From Anabaena minutissima FACHB-250 (lineage in GTDB: Bacteria > Cyanobacteriota > Cyanobacteriia > Cyanobacteriales > Nostocaceae): a stretch of 64,000 nt of DNA. Below the pieces are notes generated by a model that saw only the letters and a program-made list of their open reading frames with translations, searched no databases and had not been told where the DNA came from. The stretch covers positions 1-64,000 of the forward strand of contig NZ_JACJRG010000012.1 of NCBI RefSeq assembly GCF_014697125.1, read 5' to 3'. The number at the start of each line of letters is the position of its first letter. Positions within the stretch are counted from its first letter, which is position 1. The translations under genes were made by a program, and so were the position numbers. This document shows positions 8,436 to 16,322 of this stretch, piece after piece.

Positions 8436-8744
8436 TTACGACCTGCGATTTTGGCGTAATCGAATACGTTCAATACCGTAAAAGATAATAAAAATCACCA
8501 ATAACAATTGCCCAAATTGTAGAATCGGATCGAGCCGCCATCCCTGAAAAATGAGAATAAAACCACACAATAATCCCACTGCTGCAAAAAAGATATCTTC
8601 ATCTCTTGAGATTTCTGGACGCACGACACGCAAAAAATAAAGTGCTAACCCCGCGATCGCTAGAAAAATTCCGAGAATAGTGGCTGAGTTCGTACCGAAA
8701 TTTACCTGAGCTAAAATTGGAACTAAGTTGAACATCTTAAGCAT
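8436..8744 (-). CDS. Ycf66_N mini-protein, copy 1
   Basis: A 102-residue protein. The sequence from FGTNSATILGIFLAIAG through LLCGFILIFQGWRLDPILQF matches the N-terminal domain of Ycf66, a cyanobacterial and plastid protein of unknown function. Two or three hydrophobic helices indicate a membrane protein. Normal cyanobacterial Ycf66 continues into a long hydrophilic tail, but this one stops after the domain (GIERIRLRQNRRS). It lies 35 bases downstream of a second copy on the same strand. Function unknown; location presumably thylakoid or plasma membrane. Confidence 0.8.
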   Translation of the reverse strand: MLKMFNLVPILAQVNFGTNSATILGIFLAIAGLALYFLRVVRPEISRDEDIFFAAVGLLCGFILIFQGWRLDPILQFGQLLLVIFIIFYGIERIRLRQNRRS

Positions 8745-8779
8745 AGTTGAAGATGATATATTTTAATTTTTATCTAATT

Positions 8780-9073
8780 CTAACGTTGGCGAATAACATC
8801 TATTACAAAAAATGTAGCTGTCCCAACTAATAGAAGTTGCCCAAACTGTAAAATAGGGTCTAGTCGCCATCCTTGAAATATCAATATCCCACCGCAAATC
8901 CAACCAAATTGAGCCAACAGAATATCATGATAACGGGCAATATGTGGTTTAAATAAGGCTAAAGAACACAGTAATGCTCCACCAAAATATACAAAAATAC
9001 CAAGAATAGATGCAGAGTTAGTTCCAAAATTAACTTGAGCAATTAAATTTATGGCACAAATAAAATTATACAT
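8780..9073 (-). CDS. Ycf66_N mini-protein, copy 2
   Basis: A 97-residue paralogue of the preceding gene. It shares VNFGTNSASILGIF and GGILIFQGWRLDPILQFGQ, separated by a more diverged middle (FKPHIARYHDILLAQFGWI). It too lacks the long Ycf66 C-terminal extension. It begins 26 bases after the stop of the Ser/Thr kinase gene, so kinase, copy 2 and copy 1 probably form one transcript. Divergence between the copies suggests an old duplication. Confidence 0.8.
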   Translation of the reverse strand: MYNFICAINLIAQVNFGTNSASILGIFVYFGGALLCSLALFKPHIARYHDILLAQFGWICGGILIFQGWRLDPILQFGQLLLVGTATFFVIDVIRQR

Positions 9074-9099
9074 ATAACTAAAATAATAACATGATTAAA

Positions 9100-10134
9100 T
9101 CATGAAAAAATATTTAATAAAATTGCTATTAAACCTATAATAACGGGAGCAATAAAAGGAATTAATCCAATTACAGCTACAGTTTTTATTGATTTGTAAG
9201 ATGTAGGATTAAGTTGTCCAGTGTTAGCTTTTGATTGATATGTATTTACATTATTAATATTTTGGTTGGGAATGTATTCTAAATTGGGAAGTTGAGTTGG
9301 CGGTACAGGATTAGCTAATAGCTGAATATCCTGAAATACCTCACCTACCGATTGATAGCGATCTTTGCGATAGTCGTAGCGTACCATTTTATTCAGAATA
9401 GCAGCTAGGCGATCGCTTACTTGGGCGTAGTTTTGCCACAAAACTTCTCCCGTGTTTGGGTCTTCCTGTAATTGGATCGGATAACGTCCTGTCAGTGCTT
9501 GAATCCCAATCATCCCCAGCGCATAAATATCACTATTCGGGCGTGGTTTACCTTGTCCCTGTTCCGCCGGCATATAACCAGGAGTACCAATAGCTACAGT
9601 AGCAGTCATTTGGCTTTGATTCGTAGCTAGTGGCGATCGCACTTGCTTCACAGCACCAAAATCAATCAGCACTAATTTGTCGTCTTTAACTCGTCTAATT
9701 AAATTATCAGGTTTAATATCTCGATGGATCACACCGTAGCTATGTACAAAATCTAAAATACCTAAAACATCTTGTAGCATTTCTACAACTTGGCTTTCAC
9801 TCCAGCGTTGACCAGGAAGCATTTCCGCACTGAGTGGCCGCCCTTCTATAAAATCTTGTACTAAGTAAAATTCTTCATCCTCTTCAAAGTAAGCCAAAGG
9901 TCGAGGAATCTGGTTATGGTCGCCCAACTTTTCTAAAGTTTCCGCCTCGCTGTAAAATAAGCGTCTAGCAATTTTGAGGTAGTTAGGATCGTCACTGGCA
10001 GGTTTGAGGTGCTTGACAACACATCTGGGATTACCAATGCGCCGTGTATCTTCAGCAATATAGGTTTCTCCAAATCCCCCTGCACTGAGAACTTGGATAA
10101 TTCGGTAACGCCCATCTAGTAACTTGTCTAACAT
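9100..10134 (-). CDS. Ser/Thr protein kinase with C-terminal membrane anchor
   Basis: A 344-residue Hanks-type (Pkn2-like) kinase. Visible elements are the glycine loop SAGGFGETY (residues 17-25), the ATP-binding Lys41 (CVVKHLKP), the catalytic HRDIKPDN (137-144), DFG at 158-160 and the activation/P+1 segment GTPGYMPAEQ. A linker rich in Asn and Gln is followed by one hydrophobic helix (about residues 320-342) at the extreme C-terminus, so the kinase domain is cytoplasmic and tail-anchored with almost no external sensor. The likely operon partners are the two Ycf66_N mini-proteins. Confidence 0.9.
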   Translation of the reverse strand: MLDKLLDGRYRIIQVLSAGGFGETYIAEDTRRIGNPRCVVKHLKPASDDPNYLKIARRLFYSEAETLEKLGDHNQIPRPLAYFEEDEEFYLVQDFIEGRPLSAEMLPGQRWSESQVVEMLQDVLGILDFVHSYGVIHRDIKPDNLIRRVKDDKLVLIDFGAVKQVRSPLATNQSQMTATVAIGTPGYMPAEQGQGKPRPNSDIYALGMIGIQALTGRYPIQLQEDPNTGEVLWQNYAQVSDRLAAILNKMVRYDYRKDRYQSVGEVFQDIQLLANPVPPTQLPNLEYIPNQNINNVNTYQSKANTGQLNPTSYKSIKTVAVIGLIPFIAPVIIGLIAILLNIFS

Positions 10135-10532
10135 GACATCGGTAGTCTGAATGGTCTACTACATCATTTTGACAGTAGTCGTGTGGTATGCCAATTGTGC
10201 GATCGCACCTGCTAATTCTACCCCCGTTGGGCTTTGAGTTATCCAATGTAGATGATTATTTATCTGCTTGGGTGTAATGGAAAATTATGATCAAGTCATC
10301 ACAACCGTGCTGCAAAGTATATATATTGACGCTGATATCAGTACAAGTTAGATTAAGAAGTGTGAGTATTTAAGTAGACAAAATTTCCTTTTAACAACAA
10401 GGTTAAAGGCGATAAATAAGACAAATATCGTATCTAGCCTTAGCCTTGATTCATTTTTCTTATCAGTTCTTGACGAACACCAACAACTGAGTTTTACTAA
10501 AGATAACGAGCGTTCGATATAAAAAAGACATA
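10135..10532. other. Divergent intergenic region between kinase and tetR
   Basis: About 400 bases with no gene. It holds the promoters of the kinase operon (minus) and of tetR (plus). Close to tetR, AACGAGCGTTCGATAT contains the small dyad CGA-N4-TCG next to a TATA-like run. This could be a promoter/operator for autoregulation, but the dyad is short and unproven. Confidence 0.4.
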
Positions 10533-11117
10533 ATGCCCAAAGTTGTTGATCATGAGCAATACCGCAAAGAACTGCTCGGCAAGTGCTTTGATTTATTTGC
10601 CTCCAAAAGCTATGGTTCGATTACTATGCGGGAAATTGCTCAAGGCCTAAATGTTTCGACAGGTACGCTGTATCACTACTTTCCTAGTAAACAGGCTTTA
10701 TTTGAGCAATTTGTAGAGGAAATCGGCCAGCAAGATGTGAGTGCAGCCTTAGCTGAGATGGAAGGAGCAAAAACGCTGGAAGAGACGATGACAGCTTTGG
10801 GTAGATATTTGGTAAAAAATGAAGATTACTTTATTAAATGGACATATATTTGGGTTGATTTTTGTCAGCATCAAGACATAAAAGAATTACGGAATAATAA
10901 TGTCTTCAAGCGTGCTAATAGACATTATCAAGAAGCAGTTTGTGAGTTATTAGGTGTCCAAGATACAGCCTTAGCAGCTTTTGTTTTGAGCTTGGTGAAT
11001 GGCTTAATTTTAGAAAAGCTGTGGTGTAATGAAACGATTGATTTTGTTGAGCAATGTACATTGCTAGGCAAAATGATTACGGCTTATTTAGGAAACAAGG
11101 TGACAGGGTTTCAATAA
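10533..11117 (+). CDS. TetR family transcriptional regulator
   Basis: A 194-residue TetR/AcrR-type repressor. The N-terminal DNA-binding HTH spans about residues 14-60, including the clear turn MREIAQGLNVSTGTLYHYF followed by SKQALFEQF. The C-terminal half is all-helical and would bind a ligand. The gene is 90 bases upstream of a DevB-type fusion-protein gene and oriented with the exporter genes. The usual arrangement suggests it represses that exporter and is released by the exported or a related compound (inference). Confidence 0.88.
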   Translation: MPKVVDHEQYRKELLGKCFDLFASKSYGSITMREIAQGLNVSTGTLYHYFPSKQALFEQFVEEIGQQDVSAALAEMEGAKTLEETMTALGRYLVKNEDYFIKWTYIWVDFCQHQDIKELRNNNVFKRANRHYQEAVCELLGVQDTALAAFVLSLVNGLILEKLWCNETIDFVEQCTLLGKMITAYLGNKVTGFQ

Positions 11118-11118
11118 G

Positions 11119-11180
11119 TTTCTCTGTGTCTCTGTGGTAAGAAATTTTGAACCACAGAGGCACAGAGACACAGAGAGAAG
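11119..11180. repeat. Palindromic CTCTGTGTCTCTGTGGT repeat
   Basis: The left arm (11120-11138) reads about TCTCTGTGTCTCTGTGGT. The right arm (11151-11180) is its complement with a 6-base bulge, and the loop is 12 bases. The hairpin fills the gap between tetR and the devB-like gene. A second, diverged copy lies in the same operon at 14047-14107. Confidence 0.8.
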
Positions 11181-11207
11181 AAGAAATTAGTTTTTATCGA
11201 GGGGAAT

Positions 11208-12500
11208 ATGAGTCATAAATTATTATTTAAACCAGCCAATCAAGGGTTAATTGCATTAGTAATTGCTGCTACGTCTGTAACTATGGGAATTATTTTTTAT
11301 GTAGTTTCTCAGTTTGGTCAAATTAGTAAAACTGCGGCATCGGATACTAATGTACAAGCTGAAGCGATCGCACCTAAAGTTACCGCCCTAGGGAGATTAG
11401 AGCCAGAAACCAAAGTTATCAAACTATCTGCACCTTTGGTTCTAGATGGCGATCGCGTTAATCAAATCCTTGTAGAAGAGGGTGATACTGTCCAATCTGG
11501 GCAAGTAGTAGCAATTCTAGACTCCCAAGCCCGCTTGAAAACGGCTGTACTCCAAGCTGAAAAGCAAGTGCGAGTAGCACAAGCCAAACTCAATCAAGTC
11601 AAGGCTGGGGCAAAAAGAGGGGATATCTTAGCACAGCAAGTCAGTGTAGAACGTTTACAAGCCCAATCTCAAGGAGACATTACAGAACAACGAGAAAGCG
11701 TTGCGCGGATTGAGGCACAATGGCAAGGAGATAGAATCGCCCAAGTTGCCACAATCAGAAAGTGGGAAGCAGAACTCAATAATGCTGAAGCAGAATATCG
11801 GCGCTATCAACAGCTATATTCAGAAGGGGCAATTTCTAATTCAGCCTTTGATAGTAAACGCTTGAGTGTAGAAACCGCCAAACAGCAACTAGATGAAGCC
11901 AAAGCAGTTCTAAACCGGATTAACACCACCGCCAGCAAACAACTATCCGCAGCCAAATTCGCACTCAACCGCATTAATACCACCAGTAGAAAGCAAGTTA
12001 GCGAAGCCAAAGCCACACTCACTAGTATTGCCGAAGTGCGTCCTGTGGATGTGCAAGCAGCACAAGCAGAAGTTGAGGATGCGATCGCCTCACTCAAACG
12101 CACTCAAACAGACCTAGAAGCAGCTTACATCAGAGCATCAATGGCGGGACAAATTCTCAAAATTCGTACACGAGTCGGTGAAAAAATTGACGATGATGGC
12201 ATTGCAGACTTAGCCCAAACCGCACAAATGATGGCGGTAGCAGAAGTCTATCAAACCGACATCGGCAAAGTAAAACTAGGACAAACTGCAACGATTACCG
12301 GTCAAGCCTTTACTGGAGAACTGCGCGGCGAAGTTGCTCACATTGGCTTGCAAGTCAACCGTCAAAACGTCTTTAGCAACCAACCAGGAGAGAACCTCGA
12401 CAGCCGAGTAGTTGAAGTCAAAATTCGCCTGACTCCTGAAGACAGCAAGAAAGTTGCAGGTTTAACTAACTTGCAAGTACAAACAGCAATTGAATTATAA
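11208..12500 (+). CDS. DevB-type ABC exporter membrane fusion protein
   Basis: A 430-residue HlyD-family periplasmic adaptor. Residues about 14-35 are a single N-terminal membrane anchor. A barrel-sandwich segment follows (ATVTALGRLEPE-like start, GDRVNQILVEEGDTVQSGQ near residue 90). A long coiled coil spans roughly residues 110-300, with internal repeats of about AKxxLxxINTT, and then a beta-barrel part to the C-terminus. DevB-type proteins link the DevCA ABC transporter to an outer-membrane TolC such as HgdD and can export glycolipids or other compounds. The partner genes for permease and ATPase lie downstream. The cargo is unknown. Confidence 0.88.
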   Translation: MSHKLLFKPANQGLIALVIAATSVTMGIIFYVVSQFGQISKTAASDTNVQAEAIAPKVTALGRLEPETKVIKLSAPLVLDGDRVNQILVEEGDTVQSGQVVAILDSQARLKTAVLQAEKQVRVAQAKLNQVKAGAKRGDILAQQVSVERLQAQSQGDITEQRESVARIEAQWQGDRIAQVATIRKWEAELNNAEAEYRRYQQLYSEGAISNSAFDSKRLSVETAKQQLDEAKAVLNRINTTASKQLSAAKFALNRINTTSRKQVSEAKATLTSIAEVRPVDVQAAQAEVEDAIASLKRTQTDLEAAYIRASMAGQILKIRTRVGEKIDDDGIADLAQTAQMMAVAEVYQTDIGKVKLGQTATITGQAFTGELRGEVAHIGLQVNRQNVFSNQPGENLDSRVVEVKIRLTPEDSKKVAGLTNLQVQTAIEL

Positions 12501-12513
12501 AAGTGAGTTCATC

Positions 12514-12849
12514 ATGCTGAAAATCATCTATCTTTCGCTTTGCATTCTAGGAACAGTTTTACCTTATTCACAGTTCATCCCATTTTTATTAGAGCATGGT
12601 CTGAATATTCCACTTTTCATTGAGCAGCTATTCGTTAACAGAATTTCTAGTTTCTTTGGCATGGATTTAATTGTTTCATCTCTTGTTTTCTGGGTATTTG
12701 TCTTTTGGGAAGGTACACATCTGAAAATGCAAAACCTCTGGATTTATATCGCTGCTAATCTATTGGTTGGAGTTTCCCTAGGACTGCCTTTATTTTTATT
12801 CATGCGACAGCACCAACTAGAACAGCAGACTGAAACGGTAAGCAATTAA
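12514..12849 (+). CDS. DUF2834 small membrane protein in the exporter operon
   Basis: A protein of 111 residues from the ATG at 12514. An earlier in-frame ATG at 12490 overlaps the devB-like stop but adds only eight poorly conserved residues. The layout fits DUF2834: three hydrophobic helices (about residues 3-20, 42-62 and 72-92) with GMDLIVSSLVFWVFVFWEG between. It begins 14 bases after the fusion protein and is 21 bases before the permease. Co-expression with the exporter is therefore likely, but its role (accessory subunit or passenger) is unknown. Confidence 0.75.
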   Translation: MLKIIYLSLCILGTVLPYSQFIPFLLEHGLNIPLFIEQLFVNRISSFFGMDLIVSSLVFWVFVFWEGTHLKMQNLWIYIAANLLVGVSLGLPLFLFMRQHQLEQQTETVSN

Positions 12850-12869
12850 ACCAATCCCCAATTCCCAAT

Positions 12870-14036
12870 ATGTTCTCCAAAATGTTTCGTAAAACACCGC
12901 TAGCATGGCGGCAATTGATGAAAGAAAAAACACGCCTAGCAGTAGCAGTTGCAGGTATTACATTTGCCGATATGCTGATGTTTATTCAGTTAGGATTTGA
13001 GAGTGCGCTGTTTGATGCTGCAATCCAACCCCATCGCAATTTACAAGCTGATTTGGTGTTAATTAATCCACAATTTCAAACCTTATTTTCCGTCAAAAGT
13101 TTTTCCAGAGAAAGACTATATCAGACATTGGGTTATGAAGGTGTGCAGTCAGTCAGTGGATTATATATTGGGACTGGACAATGGCGGAATCCTGAAACGC
13201 GACAGGATCGGGCTATCTTAGTTTGGGGTATTGATCCGGCGACATCTGCGTTTAAGTTTCCCGAAGTTCAAAAAAATCAGGATTTAATCAAACCGTTAAA
13301 TCAAGTCCTATTTGATCAAGCCGGTCGTCCAGAATACGGCGCAGTTGGTGATATATTCCAAAAAAATAGCCAATTTCAAACAGAATTAAATAATATAGCT
13401 ATCGATGTCAAAGGCGTATTTAGTAATGGTGCATCCTTTGCAGCTGATGGTAATGTCATTACTAGTGATTCGACATTTTTAAGGCTATTTCCAGAACGGA
13501 AACCAGACCGAATTGAAGTCGGGTTAATTACTTTAAAATCTGGTGCAGATGCAGAAAAAGTGCGATCGCAGCTAGCCGCCAGTTTACCCAATGATGTCAT
13601 AGTCTTAACACCAGAAGGCTTTGCTCAAACAGAAAAGGAATATTGGGCAAATGGTACAGGTATTGGTTTTATTTTCGGCTTGGGTGTGGGAGTAGGGTTT
13701 ATTGTCGGTATTGTAATTGTGTACCAGATTCTTTACTCTGATGTGTCTGAGCATTTACCAGAATACGCCACCCTCAAAGCAATGGGTTATAGCGATCGCT
13801 ATTTACTCGTCACCCTGCTACAAGAAGCATTATTATTAGCTTTTTTTGGATATCTTCCCGCCTATATTTTCTCCTTTGGACTATACCAAGTTGCCTATGC
13901 TGCGACGATGTTACCCATCGCCATGAAATTAGAGCGGGCAATCACTGTATTTATTCTTACCATTATCATGTGTAGCGTTTCCGGCGCGGTCGCCATGCGA
14001 AAACTACGTTCCGCCGACCCCGCCGACGTATTTTAA
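12870..14036 (+). CDS. DevC-type ABC exporter permease
   Basis: A 388-residue FtsX/MacB-like permease. An N-terminal helix (about residues 25-45, after WRQLMKEKTRLAVAVAGI) is followed by a large periplasmic domain of roughly 210 residues. Three C-terminal helices follow (about 265-290, 312-340, 352-375), with the DevC-typical YATLKAMGYSDRYLL coupling loop between. The C-terminal MRKLRSADPADVF is a common DevC ending. It forms the membrane core of a DevBCA-type exporter together with its neighbours. Confidence 0.9.
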   Translation: MFSKMFRKTPLAWRQLMKEKTRLAVAVAGITFADMLMFIQLGFESALFDAAIQPHRNLQADLVLINPQFQTLFSVKSFSRERLYQTLGYEGVQSVSGLYIGTGQWRNPETRQDRAILVWGIDPATSAFKFPEVQKNQDLIKPLNQVLFDQAGRPEYGAVGDIFQKNSQFQTELNNIAIDVKGVFSNGASFAADGNVITSDSTFLRLFPERKPDRIEVGLITLKSGADAEKVRSQLAASLPNDVIVLTPEGFAQTEKEYWANGTGIGFIFGLGVGVGFIVGIVIVYQILYSDVSEHLPEYATLKAMGYSDRYLLVTLLQEALLLAFFGYLPAYIFSFGLYQVAYAATMLPIAMKLERAITVFILTIIMCSVSGAVAMRKLRSADPADVF

Positions 14037-14046
14037 CAGTCCAAAA

Positions 14047-14107
14047 ACTCTGTGTCTATGTGCCTCTGTGGTTTTATTTTTACCACTGAGACACAAAGAC
14101 ACAAAGG
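14047..14107. repeat. Second copy of the CTCTGTG palindromic repeat
   Basis: The left arm (14048-14072) starts CTCTGTGTCTATGTGCC and the right arm (14081-14107) starts ACCACTGAGACAC. They pair imperfectly around an AT-rich loop. This is a diverged copy of the 11119-11180 element, placed between the devC-like and devA-like genes. It could stabilise or attenuate the polycistronic RNA. Confidence 0.75.
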
Positions 14108-14139
14108 AAATAATCAATCTAACTCTTTTTGATAACCCT

Positions 14140-14886
14140 ATGCTGCAAGAGTTTACACCAGAAATCAGCTATTCCTCTGCTTCCGAACCTGTGATTTCCG
14201 TACAGAACCTCAATCATTACTTTGGGTCAGGTGGACTACGCAAACAAGTATTATTTGACATTAATTTAGAGATTAAAGCCGGGGAAATCGTGATTATGAC
14301 TGGGCCTTCTGGCTCAGGTAAAACTACCCTCTTAACTCTCATGGGTGGCTTGCGTTCTGCTCAAGAAGGGAGCATGAAAATTTTAGGACAGGAAATCTGC
14401 GGTGCGAATAAACAACAATTAACAAAATTACGCCGTCAGATTGGTTATATTTTCCAGGCGCATAACTTGATGACATTTTTAACAGCCAAAGAAAATGTGC
14501 GAATGTCTTTGGAATTACATGATCAGTATTTAAATCAGGATATCAGTACCAAAGCGATCGCCATGCTAGAGAGTGTTGGCTTGGGCGATCGTTTAAATTA
14601 CTACCCCGAAAATCTTTCTGGGGGACAAAAACAACGGGTGGCGATCGCTCGTGCTTTAGTCAGCCATCCTAAAATTGTCTTAGCCGACGAACCGACAGCC
14701 GCACTCGATAAAAAATCTGGACGCGATGTTGTAGAACTAATGCAGAAACTAGCCAAAGAGCAAGATTGTACAATTTTGCTTGTTACCCACGACAACCGCA
14801 TCTTAGATATTGCTGACCGAATTATATATATGGAAGATGGTCAACTCAAAAGTGACGATTTGGATATTACCGCTAAGATGCACTAA
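14140..14886 (+). CDS. DevA-type ABC exporter ATP-binding protein
   Basis: A 248-residue ATPase from the ATG at 14140. A longer reading from 14068 would start inside the palindromic repeat and is rejected. Walker A GPSGSGKT is near residue 55, the signature SGGQKQRVAIARAL near 160, Walker B IVLADEPTAALD near 178-190 and the switch His in LLVTHDNRI near 213. It resembles LolD/MacB/DevA-type ATPases that energise FtsX-like permeases. Cytoplasmic, paired with the upstream permease. Confidence 0.92.
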   Translation: MLQEFTPEISYSSASEPVISVQNLNHYFGSGGLRKQVLFDINLEIKAGEIVIMTGPSGSGKTTLLTLMGGLRSAQEGSMKILGQEICGANKQQLTKLRRQIGYIFQAHNLMTFLTAKENVRMSLELHDQYLNQDISTKAIAMLESVGLGDRLNYYPENLSGGQKQRVAIARALVSHPKIVLADEPTAALDKKSGRDVVELMQKLAKEQDCTILLVTHDNRILDIADRIIYMEDGQLKSDDLDITAKMH

Positions 14887-14942
14887 CTTTAAGACCATAC
14901 TATTAGCACAGGCATAGCGATCGCTACTGATTCTTAGTATTG

Positions 14943-14977
14943 GCAGATCAAACGCTGATAGATGATCAGTAATCTGC
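14943..14977. promoter_or_regulatory. Nested inverted repeat between devA-like gene and exbB
   Basis: GCAGAT (14943-14948) pairs with ATCTGC (14972-14977), and inside it CTGAT (14955-14959) pairs with ATCAG (14965-14969). No T-run follows. It may be an operator or a weak hairpin upstream of the ExbB gene. Purely structural evidence. Confidence 0.3.
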
Positions 14978-15014
14978 TAACCTGAGTTTGCATTGTTGAA
15001 ATGAGTAACAGTAG

Positions 15015-15656
15015 ATGGCCATTATTAATAATTTATTTACAGCCGGTGGTGTGGTCATGTGGCCTCTGCTGGGATTTTCACTCTTAGCAGTAGCCTTGAT
15101 TATCGAACGAATTCGCTTTTGGGTAAAAATAACTGGTAAACAAAATCGTGTAGTCCAAGAAGTCCTCAAGCTTTATCGTCTAGATAATATCGTCAGTGCT
15201 TTAGACAAGTTACAGCAAAATACAGATTTACCCATCGCCCGGATTTTTTTAGCTGCTTTAGAGTTAGAAGATGCAACCCCAGAGGATTTTCGCTTGGCTT
15301 TAGAAAGTGAAGCACAAGCCGAGATACCAATACTGAAACGCTTCCAAAATATTTTTGATACAATCATCGGTTTAGCACCGCTTTTAGGTCTGCTTGGTAC
15401 GGTTTTAGGATTAATTACTTCCTTTGCTTCTCTAGATATCGGTGATGTAGGAGGTACAAAAACCGCAGATGTTACAGCAGGTATTAGTGCAGCGTTGGTG
15501 TCTACAGCATCAGGATTAGTTGTAGCGATATTTACCCTGTTGTTTGCTAATACGTTCCGGGGACTTTATCTACGTCACATCGCCTGGATTCAAGAATACG
15601 GGGGACAACTAGAATTACTTTACCGTCGTCGTTATGAACGAAAAGATAAGTTTTGA
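15015..15656 (+). CDS. ExbB/TolQ/MotA-type proton channel protein
   Basis: A 213-residue membrane protein with three hydrophobic helices (about residues 12-32, 115-137 and 158-180). The family signature surrounds the second and third helices: LAPLLGLLGTVLGLITSF, then a Thr-rich pore-lining segment (TAGISAALVSTASGL). ExbB pairs with ExbD to use the proton gradient to drive TonB-dependent import. Here no exbD or tonB follows, the next gene being a 68-residue unknown, so it may work with a partner encoded elsewhere. Confidence 0.85.
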   Translation: MAIINNLFTAGGVVMWPLLGFSLLAVALIIERIRFWVKITGKQNRVVQEVLKLYRLDNIVSALDKLQQNTDLPIARIFLAALELEDATPEDFRLALESEAQAEIPILKRFQNIFDTIIGLAPLLGLLGTVLGLITSFASLDIGDVGGTKTADVTAGISAALVSTASGLVVAIFTLLFANTFRGLYLRHIAWIQEYGGQLELLYRRRYERKDKF

Positions 15657-15728
15657 CTAGCAATAATTCAGTTTTTTACCCTTAATTTAGTATATTAAAA
15701 AAATAAATTGTTTTTTGGAGAATAGTCT

Positions 15729-15935
15729 ATGACCATCTGGGTAAATGAGCAAATTGATCCTTCTGGCATGATTCACGCGTGTATCGCTTGTTGTGATGAA
15801 TCTCAGGCTAAAGATTGCCATGACTCCTTTGAGGGGAATTTGACTGATATGCAAAAGGCATCAGGTTGGTTAGCACGTTTGCGGACGGTTGATTCTTGGG
15901 ATGAAGTCCCAGTTAATGCTTTAAAACTAGATTAG
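15729..15935 (+). CDS. Small conserved-looking protein of unknown function
   Basis: A 68-residue soluble protein preceded by a purine-rich TTGGAGAATAG ribosome site. It contains a cysteine-rich centre (IHACIACCDESQAKDC) with Cys at about residues 18, 21, 22 and 30, which could bind metal or form disulfides. A tryptophan-containing C-terminal half follows (ASGWLARLRTVDSW). I do not recognise the family. It starts 72 bases after exbB, but a promoter-like AT-rich stretch separates them. Confidence 0.6.
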   Translation: MTIWVNEQIDPSGMIHACIACCDESQAKDCHDSFEGNLTDMQKASGWLARLRTVDSWDEVPVNALKLD

Positions 15936-16322
15936 GGTGGGCAAAAAATTTTGGATTTTAGATTTAGCATTTTGAATTGATTACACAGATAAATCTGTAC
16001 GATGATGATAAATCAAGGTTTTTCTAACGTTTTTTTAATTTTGCTTGATCTACTAGTACAGTACGGTGTAAATAAACCAAGCATTGCAAATCAACGAAAT
16101 ACTTACGCTGTATTCATTTTGACTTTTGACTTCCGCGTAGCGGTACTAGCCATATCAGTTTAGGTTAATAAAAAATCAAAACTAGATTAAGACTTGAGAA
16201 TTTATCAGTCATAAATTTATAGGAAAATCAATTTTCCTGATCTTGTAGTGATTTTTTGTAATTATTAAGAGTTATCATCAATTCTAAAGAATCAAGTACA
16301 AATTTGCAGAAACCGAATCAAT
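15936..16322. other. Intergenic region, AT-rich with one dispersed repeat
   Basis: No gene is seen. A dispersed module around 16121-16150 (TTGACTTCCGCGTAGCGGTA) matches one at about 57113-57137. The remainder is AT-rich leader DNA for the CblD-like gene. Confidence 0.5.
16121..16150. repeat. Dispersed repeat (CTTCCGC-TAGCGGT module)
   Basis: The module TTGACTTCCGCGTAGCGGTA has a small inverted core (CCGC/GCGG). A near-identical copy occurs at about 57113-57137, preceded in both places by TTTTGACTTTTGAC. Confidence 0.55.

Noticed and set aside
14068..14139. Upstream start for the devA-like gene
   Set aside because: The added residues are encoded by the palindromic repeat, and the ABC ATPase homology begins after the ATG at 14140.
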